From Actinoplanes auranticolor (GTDB taxonomy: Bacteria; Actinomycetota; Actinomycetes; Mycobacteriales; Micromonosporaceae): a stretch of DNA of 64,000 bases. A program made the translations under genes and the position numbers. The stretch spans positions 97,213 through 161,212 of the forward strand of contig NZ_BOQL01000049.1 in NCBI RefSeq assembly GCF_018332655.1, given 5' to 3'. Each line of letters opens with the position of its first letter. Position 1 is the first letter of the stretch. Shown in pieces: positions 43,504-53,300 of this stretch. A model generated the notes under the pieces. The model searched no databases, was not told where the DNA came from, and was given only the letters and a program-made list of their open reading frames with translations.

Positions 43504-44739
43504 TCAGGCGGCGTTGATGACGTAGCTGCGAGGGGCCGAACGGTTGCCCGCAGCGTCGAAACTCCAGACGGTCAACGCATGACGGCCGGGTTGCGGCCGC
43601 CAGGTCAGGATCGCCGCGCCACCGGGCTGGTCGGCGGTGACGCTGCCCTCGAAGCTGCCGTTGCGCCCGTAGCCGAACCGGACGACGTCGGCGGATCCGT
43701 TCGCCGTCACCAGGAAGGTGCCGGCGAGGCTGCGGACGACCGGCTCAGCGGTGTTCTCCGGGTAGTCGGGGGAGGCGACGCTCGGCACGCCCGGCACTGT
43801 GTGGTCGATCGTGAACGTGCAGCTGGCACTCCACGGTGAGTACGCTTGACCGTCGAAGACCCGGGCGTGCCATCCGTACGTCCCCTCGGCGAGCGTCCGG
43901 CCCGGCACATCACCGACGCCGAACGTGCCGTTGCCGCCGGACTGGATGCCGGTGCTCATCGGGACCACCGCCGCCGGGTCCGCGACCGGCCAGTACTCGA
44001 ACTCGGGCGTCAACGTGTCGTACGGATCGCGATCCCGGTCGACCATGCTCGCGTATACCGAGAAGTCCCCGTTCTCCGCGAAATCGGCAGCGCAGGGCGT
44101 GTAGTCGTTGTACTGGAACAGCTTGGCCGGCTTCAGCGGCGCCTGGTTGGTGAACGTCGCCTGCAGCCGGACGTCGCTGAAGTTCAGCGTCCGCCGGTAC
44201 GCCGGATCGGCCTCGTGGCCCTGCGGCACCCGGATCTGCACCCAGAGCGTGGTGCTGCCCTTGGCGAGCGTCCGGCTGACCATGGCGGTGACGTCGGCGG
44301 TGGGACGGGGCCCGCAGTCGGCCGGTGTGACCGGGACAGCCACGCCCCTGGTGGCGGGCGGGGCGTTCCACGTGACGACCTCGAAGGGCTCGGTCTGCCG
44401 CACGACGAGGTCACGCACACCGGTGCAGTCGCCGTACTGCTCGGGCAGCTCGAGGGTGGCGCTCTGGAGACGCGCCAGGTTCACCCCGCCCACGTCGAAG
44501 CTCGCGTGGACCCGGCTCACGTGGGTGCCGCCGTCCTCGTCGGTCCAGGTACCGACCGGCGCCTGGCTGTCGCCCGGGTAGTAGGTCGCCTCGTCAGGCG
44601 TGGCGCTGTCGGTGTACGCGTACAGGGAGGGCCCGACGCTGAACTGCGGCGGCCGGTCGGCGGTCGTGGTGGCGTGGGCCGGGGCGGCAACGGCCGCGGT
44701 CACGGCCATGGCGACCGTGGTGAGGACAGCGACTCTCAC
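43504..44739 (-). CDS. Secreted protein with DNRLRE-like beta domains
   Basis: A 411-residue exported protein. GTG 44739 has RBS GAAGGGA and gives a signal peptide ending around AAPAHA (about residue 24). The first domain (about 35-190) looks like a DNRLRE/carbohydrate-binding beta sandwich with RLQSATLELPEQYGDC and TADVTAMVSRTL. A later Ig-like part contains EGTYGWHARVFDGQAYSPWS and a terminal GNRSAPRSYVINAA. No enzyme motif. It is divergent from the gene at 44903 and is probably a wall or matrix protein. Confidence 0.7.
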   Translation of the reverse strand: MRVAVLTTVAMAVTAAVAAPAHATTTADRPPQFSVGPSLYAYTDSATPDEATYYPGDSQAPVGTWTDEDGGTHVSRVHASFDVGGVNLARLQSATLELPEQYGDCTGVRDLVVRQTEPFEVVTWNAPPATRGVAVPVTPADCGPRPTADVTAMVSRTLAKGSTTLWVQIRVPQGHEADPAYRRTLNFSDVRLQATFTNQAPLKPAKLFQYNDYTPCAADFAENGDFSVYASMVDRDRDPYDTLTPEFEYWPVADPAAVVPMSTGIQSGGNGTFGVGDVPGRTLAEGTYGWHARVFDGQAYSPWSASCTFTIDHTVPGVPSVASPDYPENTAEPVVRSLAGTFLVTANGSADVVRFGYGRNGSFEGSVTADQPGGAAILTWRPQPGRHALTVWSFDAAGNRSAPRSYVINAA

Positions 44740-44902
44740 GGGAGTCCCTTCTACTTGTCGGGCGTGCGGATCGTAGCCATCCGTCGATTCCCGCGAGGTC
44801 CCATCCGGCCTCGACGGACCGTAAGTTTTGCCACTGTGGACCGTCGCACCGCATCGATGGGCAGCGTGCCAGAATCCACCGACACAGCGCACAGGAGCGG
44901 GG

Positions 44903-46471
44903 ATGGTGCAGATGAGAACGGGCAGGTTGAGGCAGATGCTGGCGGTGATGGCCACGGTGCTCGCCGCGGTCACGGCGGCACCGGCGGGCGCGGCACACGC
45001 GAGCGACACCGGCAGCATCAGCGGCACGATCACGCACACCGGCAGCGGCGCGATCACCGTGAATCTGTGGACCATCGAGGGCGGCAGCGCAGGCCAGGTC
45101 AAAGCCGACGCCGACGGGGACTACGCGTTCCCCTCGGTCACACCCGGGCGGTACAAGATCCAGTTCGGCGTGCGGTCGAACTTCGACGCGCAATGGCAGT
45201 GGGCGTACGGAAAATTCACCTTCTCCTCGGCGACGGTGATCGACGTCGACGCCGGGGCCACGGTCGACGTCGACGACACCTACGCCCCGGGCAGCGGCGT
45301 CCGGCTCACGGTGACCGACGCGGTGAGCGGCGCGCCGGTCGACGCCGTCTGCGCAAGCCTCTACTCCTCCTTCCCCGGCACCTGCGGCGCGACCGACGGT
45401 GTGCTCACCCTCGACGGGCTGACCACGGGCGTCCACGAGATCTATGTGACCTCCAGCGACGGCTTGCACGCCGGCACGACGCTGACCGACGTACGGGTCA
45501 CCCCGGGAGTGCAGACCGACGTCGCCGTCGCGCTGAAACCGACCGGTGCGATCACCACGACCGTGCTCGACCGGGCCACCGGTGAGCCGGTGCCGTCGGT
45601 GTGCGTCATGCCGCTGACGCTCACCTTCGGCTCGCTCGACTCGGAGATGTGCCAGTACGGCGGCGACAACTACTCCAAGGACGACGGCACCGTTCTGCTC
45701 GGCGGGCTGGCGCCCGGTACGTACACCCTGCTCGCGAGCCCCGACCGCGGCTCGTACGGCCTGCAGTGGGTCGGCGCCCGGGGCGGCACCGGCATTCAGT
45801 ACCGGGCCCAGAAGATCACCGTCGTGGCTGGTCAGCGCAGCGCGGCTCCGACGATCAGGCTCGACCCGGCCGCCTCGATCACCGGCGTCGTCACCGACGC
45901 CGCGACCGGCGAGACGCTCCTCAACGGGTGCGCGTCGGTACTGCCCGTGCGCCCCGGCGACAGCAACCCGATGGGCGGCCCGCACTGCATCGAATACTGG
46001 AGCGAGGGCAAGTACACGATTCCCAACCTGGGTCCGTACGAGTGGCCGCTGCAGTTCTCGTACTTCTACGACCATGAGTCGTACGCTTCCTCCTGGTCGG
46101 GCGGCGCGACCAACCGCAAGGCCGCGACCCCGGTGCTGGCCGGCGTCGACACACCCGGCGTGGCGGACGCCGCCCTCACCCGGGTCGGTCCGGGCATGAA
46201 CGTCACCGCGCGCAGCAGCGACGGCCAGGCGTGGAACGGCTACCTGCATGTCGACGTGTTCAACGCCAAGACGGGCGACTATGTCGCGGCGATGAGCTAC
46301 ACGCGCACCCTCAGCGGGGTGGCGGCTCAGCCCGTCCGGTTGCGGTATGTCGCCGACACCGAATTCCGGTCCGGCTGGCACGGCGGCGACGACTTCACGT
46401 CGGCGACGACAGTGCGGGTGAATCCCGACAAGCCCAAGACCGTCCAGTTGACGCTGCAGTACGACGACTGA
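44903..46471 (+). CDS. Secreted protein with carboxypeptidase-regulatory-like repeats
   Basis: A 522-residue exported protein. ATG 44903 (or 44912) precedes a signal peptide ending near AAHA (about 33). Repeated beta-sandwich domains follow, each opening with SISGTITHTG, VRLTVTDAVSGAPVDAVC, ITTTVLDRATGEPVPSVC or ITGVVTDAATGETLLNGC, and containing PGRYKIQF or PGTYTLLA, as in CarboxypepD_reg-like/SdrD-B-like modules. No catalytic domain is present. A likely cell-surface structural or adhesion protein. A hairpin terminator follows its stop. Confidence 0.75.
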   Translation: MVQMRTGRLRQMLAVMATVLAAVTAAPAGAAHASDTGSISGTITHTGSGAITVNLWTIEGGSAGQVKADADGDYAFPSVTPGRYKIQFGVRSNFDAQWQWAYGKFTFSSATVIDVDAGATVDVDDTYAPGSGVRLTVTDAVSGAPVDAVCASLYSSFPGTCGATDGVLTLDGLTTGVHEIYVTSSDGLHAGTTLTDVRVTPGVQTDVAVALKPTGAITTTVLDRATGEPVPSVCVMPLTLTFGSLDSEMCQYGGDNYSKDDGTVLLGGLAPGTYTLLASPDRGSYGLQWVGARGGTGIQYRAQKITVVAGQRSAAPTIRLDPAASITGVVTDAATGETLLNGCASVLPVRPGDSNPMGGPHCIEYWSEGKYTIPNLGPYEWPLQFSYFYDHESYASSWSGGATNRKAATPVLAGVDTPGVADAALTRVGPGMNVTARSSDGQAWNGYLHVDVFNAKTGDYVAAMSYTRTLSGVAAQPVRLRYVADTEFRSGWHGGDDFTSATTVRVNPDKPKTVQLTLQYDD

Positions 46472-46490
46472 CCCAGCGACCGCCCGGTGG

Positions 46491-46511
46491 CCTGACCTCG
46501 TCCCGGTCAGG
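46491..46511 (+). terminator. Hairpin after the surface protein gene
   Basis: CCTGACC (46491-46497) and GGTCAGG (46505-46511) form a perfect 7-bp stem around a 7-nt loop, 20 nt past the stop at 46471. No T-run follows. It also covers the stop of an arsenate-reductase-like remnant on the other strand. Confidence 0.5.
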
Positions 46512-46575
46512 CTGCCGGGACCAGCTCGGTGAGCAGCTTCTCGATCCGGGTCTTGATCTCATCCCGGATCGGGCG
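46507..46575 (-). pseudogene. C-terminal remnant resembling arsenate reductase/LMW phosphatase
   Basis: On the minus strand the last residues read RRPIRDEIKTRIEKLLTELV then PAA and TGA at 46507-46509. This matches the usual C-terminal helix of ArsC/LMW-phosphatase-type proteins (VRPIRDEIRxRVExLL). The rest of the gene is absent; upstream the sequence switches at about 46575 to an integrase fragment in another frame. Short, so only suggestive. Confidence 0.45.
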
Positions 46576-46921
46576 TCGGCTCCTTCATGTTGACCATGGG
46601 CGACGACGGGATGATCTCCTCCTCGACGCACCAGCCGAAGAAGGCCCGGAGTGATCGGAACCCGATGGCGACGGTGGTCGCGCTGACCTCCGCGAGCCGC
46701 TTCTCGAAGAAGCGCTCCATGTCGCTTTTCGTAGCCGTCAGGCGGTCCGCTCCGTCGAGGAAGTCAGCCAGCTCACGGATCACCTTGCGGTAGGTATTGA
46801 TGGTCTGCACAGACCTGTTGCGGCTCCGCAGTGCTCGCCGGTAGCTCGCAAAGGTCACTTCGTTGATGTCGGGCACGTAGTCTGCTACAGCTGAGGGGGC
46901 GGTTCTTACCGCTTTGGCCAC
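46559..46921 (-). pseudogene. Tyrosine recombinase (phage-type integrase) N-terminal fragment
   Basis: The 120-residue frame contains the SAM-like core-binding domain of XerC/D-type integrases: FASYRRALRSRNRSVQTINT, YRKVIRELADFLDG, ERFFEKRLAEVSATTVAIG and RSLRAFFGWCVEEEIIPSSP then MVNMKEP. The catalytic domain with R-H-R-Y is missing: homology stops at about 46575, where the arsenate-reductase-like tail begins. It marks an old integration/deletion event at the left side of the defence island. Confidence 0.85.
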
Positions 46922-47140
46922 CTGAGTCTCCCGCTTTCGGGTGACAGCGAGAGATTGGGCGAAGCTCTACTCTGCGGGTGCCCGCAGGCCAAGACCGCTG
47001 GTGGGCCGGACGTTGCACCGTGCGAACCACGCCACCGTCCTTCCGGGCGACTCGCTGCCGGGAAGTTGACCAGCTCACCCAGTAGGCGATAGCGCACGGT
47101 GCGGTGAGCAGAACGACAACGGGCTTACCGCCCCCAAGTG

Positions 47141-47156
47141 GTACCGCATCCGGTAC
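47141..47156. promoter_or_regulatory. Palindrome upstream of the yefM remnant
   Basis: GTACCG-CATC-CGGTAC is a perfect inverted repeat 17 bp before the yefM-like start. YefM antitoxins repress their own operon through short palindromes around the promoter, so this is a likely relic operator. Confidence 0.5.
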
Positions 47157-47172
47157 AACTCCGGGAGGCATC

Positions 47173-47345
47173 GTGACTTCAGCGATCAGCGCCAGCGCGG
47201 CGCGCAATCCCTCTTTCCGCTCATCGAGCGAGTCGATGAAGACCACACCCCGACCGAGATCCTCTCCAAGCGCGGCAACGCCGTCCTGGCGAGCAAGGAG
47301 GACGGGGACTCGATCATGGAGACCGACTACCTGCTCCGAGGTCAG
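47173..47345 (+). pseudogene. yefM-type antitoxin, N-terminal part, frameshifted
   Basis: GGGAGG (47163-47168) precedes GTG 47173, which opens VTSAISASAARN. After one frame change near 47207 the sequence continues as SLFPLIERVDEDHTPTEILS then KRGNAVLASKEDGDSIMETD and YLLRG, the characteristic Phd/YefM fold up to the point where helix 3 would start. The usual C-terminal toxin-binding tail is absent here. A matching tail plus a truncated yoeB occurs 13.4 kb away at 60780-61046. Confidence 0.8.
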
Positions 47346-47450
47346 AGCTCAGCCGCCACTTCCGCATAGCGCCGGGCGAGCTCACCCGCGCAAGTGAACG
47401 CCCCCACCCGGTGTCCGAGGGTGGTCGGGCACCGACGGTATCGTGGCCGC

Positions 47451-48998
47451 ATGCCGGAACCGCGGACCTCGTTCGGGCTGGACGATTTCGGGGTCGACGA
47501 TCGCCTTCGGCTGTTCAGCTACGTCAATGCCGACAACCGGCTCGCGTACCTGTGGCTTCTGCGCGCCTTCGACGCCGCCCGTTCCAGTTATCACGTCGTC
47601 CTGCACACCGCGGATGTGCAGGCCGCCCTGGCCGGTCTCGCCGGGATCCACCACGACTGCCCTGACCCTGCCGGCCTTGATCTTCCCCGGCTGCTGGACG
47701 CCCTCGTCGACTGGGGTGTGCTGGACCGCGGCCAGGACGGCACCCGGGCCGCCACGCTTGCCGAATACCGCAACCGACATTCGGTGTATCAGTTCACCGA
47801 GGCCGGTTACCGTGCCCACCGCGCTGTCGAGTCCGTTCTCGCCGCGGGGCTGGACGACAGCACACTGTCCCGGCTGGTCTTCGCCGATCTGCTCGCCGAT
47901 CTCAAGGCCCTCGCCACGGCGAACGAGGACGGCGACGCCGAGGAGGTCTACCGCAAGCTCAACCGACTCGACCGGGCTCTGGCCGACGTCGCGGAACGCG
48001 CCGCCCGCTTCTATCACATGCTCGGCGATCTGAGCCGGACCCATGACATACGCCCGGAGGTCTTCCTCACCCACAAGGACGCACTCCTCGCCCATCTACG
48101 GGACTTTCACGACGAATTGCAGCGGTACACGCCGCGCCTGCGGGAGGCCGTACACGAGGTCGAGGCGACCGGTCTGCAGCGGATGATCGAGGCAGCGGCC
48201 GAGGCTGACGAGCGGATCTTCGCGACGCCGGTCGAGCGGATCGAGGACTGGCGCCGCCGCTGGGGCGGGCTGCGTTCCTGGCTGGCGCCGGAGACCGACC
48301 GGCCCAGTGAGGCCGACCGGCTGTCCGGCGCGACGATGGCAGCGATCGGGGACGTGCTCGCTCTGCTGCGCCGGGTCACCGAGGCCCGCCGGGGTGGGGT
48401 GAGCCGGGAGTCGCAGTTGCGGCATCTGGCGGCTTGGTTCATCGCGACCGGCTCCGACGAGGCCGCGCATGCCGTCTTCGACGTGGTGTTCGGGTTGGGT
48501 GCGCCACGGCACGTCGGGGTGGCGTACCTCGATCCGGACGCGATCCCGGGACGACTGTCCTGGTGGGAGGCGCCGGCGGTGGAGTTGTCCCGGACGCTGG
48601 TGCAGAGTGGCCGGATGCCGGGGCAGGGCAACGGTCGGATCGCCCGGATCGAACGGTCGGAGTCCTCCCGCCGGGCGTTGCGGGAGCGGCAGGTCACCGA
48701 GGAGCGCCGCCAGGCGGAGGCGGCCACCAGCCTCATTGGTGCGGAGACGCTCACCGGCGCGCAGGCCGGCGCGCTGCGCCAGCTTCTCGACATCGCCTTG
48801 ACGACGCGGCAGGCGGGCCGGCGGGAGGTTCCTCTCGCGGCCGCCGCTTTCGGGGTGCGCCTGACGCTCACCCCCTGTCCCGGCCGGTTCACCACGGTGC
48901 CCACCGAGTCGGGCAGGTTACACATCGACGGCTTCGAGTTGTCCGTGACCACGGCCGCGCACACCGCCGCGCGCCGGACAGAGACGGTGACTGTGTGA
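47451..48998 (+). CDS. jetA: Wadjet-type defence protein JetA (DUF2397/TIGR02677)
   Basis: A 515-residue protein, first of a four-gene operon. It matches the TIGR02677 family: FSYVNADNRLAYLWLLRAFD near the N-terminus, GVLDRGQDGTRAATLAEYRN, YQFTEAGYRAHRAVESVL, and a long helical middle region. It is the kleisin-type subunit of this SMC-like complex by family knowledge of Wadjet systems. ATG 47451 follows a -10-like TATCGT (47439-47444) by 6 nt, suggesting a leaderless mRNA. Its stop overlaps the next gene's GTG. Subtype naming (I believe type III) is from memory. Confidence 0.93.
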   Translation: MPEPRTSFGLDDFGVDDRLRLFSYVNADNRLAYLWLLRAFDAARSSYHVVLHTADVQAALAGLAGIHHDCPDPAGLDLPRLLDALVDWGVLDRGQDGTRAATLAEYRNRHSVYQFTEAGYRAHRAVESVLAAGLDDSTLSRLVFADLLADLKALATANEDGDAEEVYRKLNRLDRALADVAERAARFYHMLGDLSRTHDIRPEVFLTHKDALLAHLRDFHDELQRYTPRLREAVHEVEATGLQRMIEAAAEADERIFATPVERIEDWRRRWGGLRSWLAPETDRPSEADRLSGATMAAIGDVLALLRRVTEARRGGVSRESQLRHLAAWFIATGSDEAAHAVFDVVFGLGAPRHVGVAYLDPDAIPGRLSWWEAPAVELSRTLVQSGRMPGQGNGRIARIERSESSRRALRERQVTEERRQAEAATSLIGAETLTGAQAGALRQLLDIALTTRQAGRREVPLAAAAFGVRLTLTPCPGRFTTVPTESGRLHIDGFELSVTTAAHTAARRTETVTV

Positions 48999-50320
48999 GA
49001 TTTGCCGCTGAAGTCTCCGATCTGGAACTCGCCGACTACCAGCGCGCGGTCCGGCTCCTGCTGCGGCACCCGCTGATCACCGCGACCTGGCCGGACGAGA
49101 AGACGCTGCCGCGGATCCGGCGGTTCGCCGCCGACCTGCGCGGTGACCTGTCCGAGGCGTTCGGGTACCGGCTGGAGTTGCACGGGGCCACCGCACGGTT
49201 GGTCCGCACCGCCGACCGGCTGCGGACGGACCGGCCGGCGGTCTCGCGGACCGGTCGCCCGTTCGACCGGCAGCGTTACGCCTATCTGTCGTTGTGCCTG
49301 GCGACGCTGGGCCGGGCCGGTATCCAGATCACGCTGAGCGAGCTGGCCGAGGCGGTGGCCGTCGACGCCGGCCGGATCACCGGGCTGGGGCTGGACCCGG
49401 ACTCCGGCGCGGACCGGCGGGCGTTCGTCGACGCGGTCGCCTGGCTGGAGGAGCGGGGTGTGCTGCGGCTGGCCGACGGCTCCAGCTCGGCGTGGGCGAG
49501 CGATCCCGGCGCGGGTGAGGCGCTGTACGACGTCGCGCGTGACGCCGTGCTGGCACTGTTCCGGCCGCCGCGGGTGCTGCAGCACATCGACTCGGTGACC
49601 GCCCTGCTGGACCGTTCGCTGAGCAGCAGCGGCAACGCGGAGCGCCGGGCCGCCGCGCAGGCCGCCCGGCGTGCGGTGCTGGAACAGCCCGTCGTCTACT
49701 ACGACGACGTCTCCGCCGAGGTCGGCAACCATCTACGGGGTCAGGCGCTGGCCGCTGACCTCTTCCGGCTCACCGGGCTGCGCCTGGAGCGGCGGGCCGA
49801 GGGAGTGCTGCTGGTCGACACGGCCGGCTGGTCGGCGGAGCGGTTCCCGGGTACCGGCTCGGTGGCGCAGGCGGCAGTGCTGCTGGCGGTGGCGATCGCC
49901 GACCGGGTGTCCGATCCGGACGGCCGCAGGACCCGCCGGATGCCGGTGCCTGATCCGGCGGAGGCCCGGGAGAAGCTGATCGGCCAGATCGACGCCGGGT
50001 TGCCGGCGGGCGTCCCACTGGGCCTCGACTCCGGTGAGACGACGGAGGACGAGGCGGCGGAGGCGGAGAACCCGGAGTGGCGGCTGCCACTGATCACCGA
50101 CAGTTTCCTGCGGGAGGCGACAGCGGAGATCCTGCACCGGTACGGGTCCGCTTTCGGCGCCGCCTGGCACGCCGATCCCGGCCGGTTGCGCACCGAGGCG
50201 GTCGGGCTGCTCACCCGGTTCGGTGCGGTGCTCCCCGTGCCCGGCGGTGTGCTGGCCCGCCCGCTGATCGGCCGCTATCGCAGCACCGTGGCCCAGGTCA
50301 GACAACGCACCCTCTTCTAG
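48995..50320 (+). CDS. jetB: Wadjet-type defence protein JetB (DUF2398/TIGR02678)
   Basis: A 441-residue protein whose GTG overlaps the jetA stop. It fits TIGR02678: ELADYQRAVRLLLRHPLITA at the start, FDRQRYAYLSLCLATLGRAG, EERGVLRLADG, and DRYGSAFGAAWHADPGRLRTE-like region near the end. In Wadjet systems this is the KITE-like winged-helix partner of the SMC ATPase. Normal length. A 15-nt gap with a purine-rich RBS separates it from jetC. Confidence 0.93.
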   Translation: MRFAAEVSDLELADYQRAVRLLLRHPLITATWPDEKTLPRIRRFAADLRGDLSEAFGYRLELHGATARLVRTADRLRTDRPAVSRTGRPFDRQRYAYLSLCLATLGRAGIQITLSELAEAVAVDAGRITGLGLDPDSGADRRAFVDAVAWLEERGVLRLADGSSSAWASDPGAGEALYDVARDAVLALFRPPRVLQHIDSVTALLDRSLSSSGNAERRAAAQAARRAVLEQPVVYYDDVSAEVGNHLRGQALAADLFRLTGLRLERRAEGVLLVDTAGWSAERFPGTGSVAQAAVLLAVAIADRVSDPDGRRTRRMPVPDPAEAREKLIGQIDAGLPAGVPLGLDSGETTEDEAAEAENPEWRLPLITDSFLREATAEILHRYGSAFGAAWHADPGRLRTEAVGLLTRFGAVLPVPGGVLARPLIGRYRSTVAQVRQRTLF

Positions 50321-50335
50321 ATCGAGGAATCCGCC

Positions 50336-53300
50336 TTGGCTCGTTTCGCCCCCACTCGCGCCGGCATCATCAATCTCTGGGACTACCGCGACGAGGAGTT
50401 CCTGTTCGTCGACGGGTGGCTCGTGCTGCGCGGGCCGAACGGATCCGGCAAGACGAAGGCCCTCGAAGTGTTGTTCCCGTTCGTGCTGGACGGGCGGATC
50501 GAGCCGCGCCGGCTGAACCCGTTCGCCGGCGAGGACCGGACGATGAAGTCCAATCTGCTCTACCGGGGGCAGGAGACGGCGTACGCGTACGTCTGGATGG
50601 AGTTCGGGGACGGCGACCGGTTCGTGACGATCGGGATCGGGTTGCGGGCCCACCGGCACAACGACCGGGTAACCCGCTGGCACTTCGTCGCGGACGGCCG
50701 GGTCGGGGTGGACCTGTCGCTGCTGGATGACGAGGACCGGCCGGTGTCCCGGCGAGATCTGATCGACCGGCTCGGCGTGGAGGCGGTACGCGACTCGGCC
50801 GAGGAGTACCGGCACCTGGTGGACGCGAAGCTGTTCGGGCTGGGCCCGGCCCGCTACGAGCAGCTGCTCGACCTGGTCTTGACACTGCGCAAGCCCCAGC
50901 TGGCGAAGGATCTGAACCCGGTGGAGCTGTCCCGCACCCTGCAACGCGGCCTGCGCCCGGTGGAGGATCATCTGCTGGTGGAGGCGGCACGCTCGTTCGA
51001 CGACATGGAAGCGGTCGCCCGTACCCTCGAAGGTCTGGTCGCGGCCGACGCCGCGACCGGTTCCTTCCTCGGTGTCTACGCCACCTACCTGCGGACCCAC
51101 GCGCGAGCCGCCGCCGACGCGCTAACCGCACGCCGGGACAACGCGAAGGTACGCCGGGAGGCGCTGGCCACGGCACGTGACGAAGCCGAGGCGGCACACA
51201 AGCAGACGGCGGAGGCGGAGCGGCGGCTGCGCGCGGTCGAAGGTGAGCCCGGCAGGCTGCGCGCGCATCTGGGCCGGTTGAAGAGCTCGGCCGCCTACCG
51301 CTCGCACGAACAACTTGCCGACCTGGAACGGCATGTGCACGACCTGGCGGATGCCGCCCGCCGCGCCGACCGGCAGGTCGAGGCGGAGCGTGACGTCGCC
51401 ACCAAACGGCGGGCGGAGTCTGAGCGAGCCGCCGCGGCGCTGCACGACGCCCGTGCCAAGGTCGGCCGGGTGACGGCCGAACTGGCGTCGGAGGCGGAAA
51501 GCGGCGGCATCGAATGGCGGGCCGGGGACGCGGACGCCGACGGGCTTGCGACACGGCTGGCCTCCCGGTCGGCGGCGCGCTGGGCGGACGTGCGAGCGAT
51601 CCGGGAACTGACGAACCGCCTGGCGGAGGCGGAACGCGAACACGTGCGGGCCGCGGAGGCCGACCGCGCGGCACGCGCAGCGGCGGAGGACGCCACCGCG
51701 GCGGAGGAGCAGGCCGGAGACGTCCTCGATGTGGCCCGGGAGCAGACCGCCCAGGCGGTACGAGGCTGGGGAACCGAGCACGCCGGGCTGTTCACCACTC
51801 TGGGCGTCGCCGATCTGCCGGACACTCTCGCCGGGGCGGTGACCAGCCCTTCGCTGCGCGATCTCTACCACGACCGGATGGCCGTCCCGACCGGCGCGAT
51901 CCGGGACGAGGTGGCCGCGCTCGGCTCCCGATCCGACAGCCTGGCCATCGAACGCCGGAAGGTGGTGGACGAGCGGGCGCTGATCGCGGCCGAGAACGAC
52001 GACTCGCCGCCACCGTCGCCGACCCGGCCGGCCTCGCGGGAGAACCGAGCCGGCGCGCCGTTGTGGCGTCTCGTCCGATTCGCCGATGGGACACCGGAGA
52101 CGGAGGCGGCCGGCATCGAGGCCGCCCTGCACGCGGCCGGGCTGCTCGACGCACTCGTGCACCCGACCGCCGACGACAACGACCAGGACGCCTACCTGCG
52201 CTCCGGCGAGCAGACCGGCGCGACGCTGGCCGACGTGCTCATGCCCGAAAACCAGGACTTGGTGCCGGCCGAACGGATCACGGCCGTGCTCCGCGGCATC
52301 GCGCTCGGCGACATCACCGGCCCGTCCGGGGTGACCGGCGACGGCCGCTGGGCCCAGGGCTCCGGTGTCGGCCGGTTCACCAAAGATCGTTGCGAATACA
52401 TCGGGGCGACCGCCCGCGCGGCGCGGCGCGCCGCGCGGATCGCCGACTGCGACCGCCGGCTTGCCGCCCTCGATCGGGAGATCGACGAGGTCGAGGCCGG
52501 CCGCGAGTCCCGGCGGGAGGTTCTGAGCGCCGTGGACCGGGCGGGCACAGCGCTGCCGCTGCGTACCGCGATCACCCAAGCCGAACGCGAACTGGACCGG
52601 GCCGCGACCCTTCTGCGGGTACGCCGTGAGGCCGCCCTCGACGCCGCGGGCCAACTCGACGCGGCCGTGGCCGGCCAGGCCGCCGCCACCACCAGGCTGC
52701 GCCGGGCCGGCGTCGACCGGTCGTTGCCGATGGAACGACTCGACTCGACCGCCGCGGCGCTGGATCGGTTCGACCGGCTCGGGGTGGAATTGCGGCACAC
52801 CCACGAGAGCGCGGACGGCGCCGACGTGCTGGCCGGGGAGGCCGCCGAGCGGTTCGCCGAGGCGGAGGAACGGTCCGAGGCGGCCGGGCAGGCAGGCCGG
52901 GCAGCGCACGCCCGGCACACCGAGAAGGACGAAGAACTGCGCACCCTGTCGGCGGCCATCGGGGCCGAGGCGACCCGGGTGCTGGCCGAGGTGGCCGAGA
53001 CTGAGGACGCGGTCACTGTGGCGGAACAGGCTCTGGAACAGGTCAGGGTCGCGCACAGCGCGGCGCTGCAGAGCCGGGCCGGCGCGGTGGCACGGGTCGA
53101 GGTCGGTGAACGGTCCGTGGCGGAGGCGATCACCGAGGCACGGCGTGAGGCGTTGCGGCTCCGCCCGTACGCCCAGAGTGATCTTCTGGGTCTGATGCGC
53201 TGCCCGCCGCACCTGCGGTGGCCGGCCGCCGACACCGCGGAGGACGACCTCGATCCCGCGGTCGTGGCGCTGCACGAGGCGATCTTGACCGCCACCCGTG

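Noticed and set aside
46773..47246. 157-codon minus-strand frame covering the region between integrase and yefM remnants
   Set aside because: It crosses the yefM remnant antisense and its last part is the integrase fragment in the wrong frame; no family similarity.
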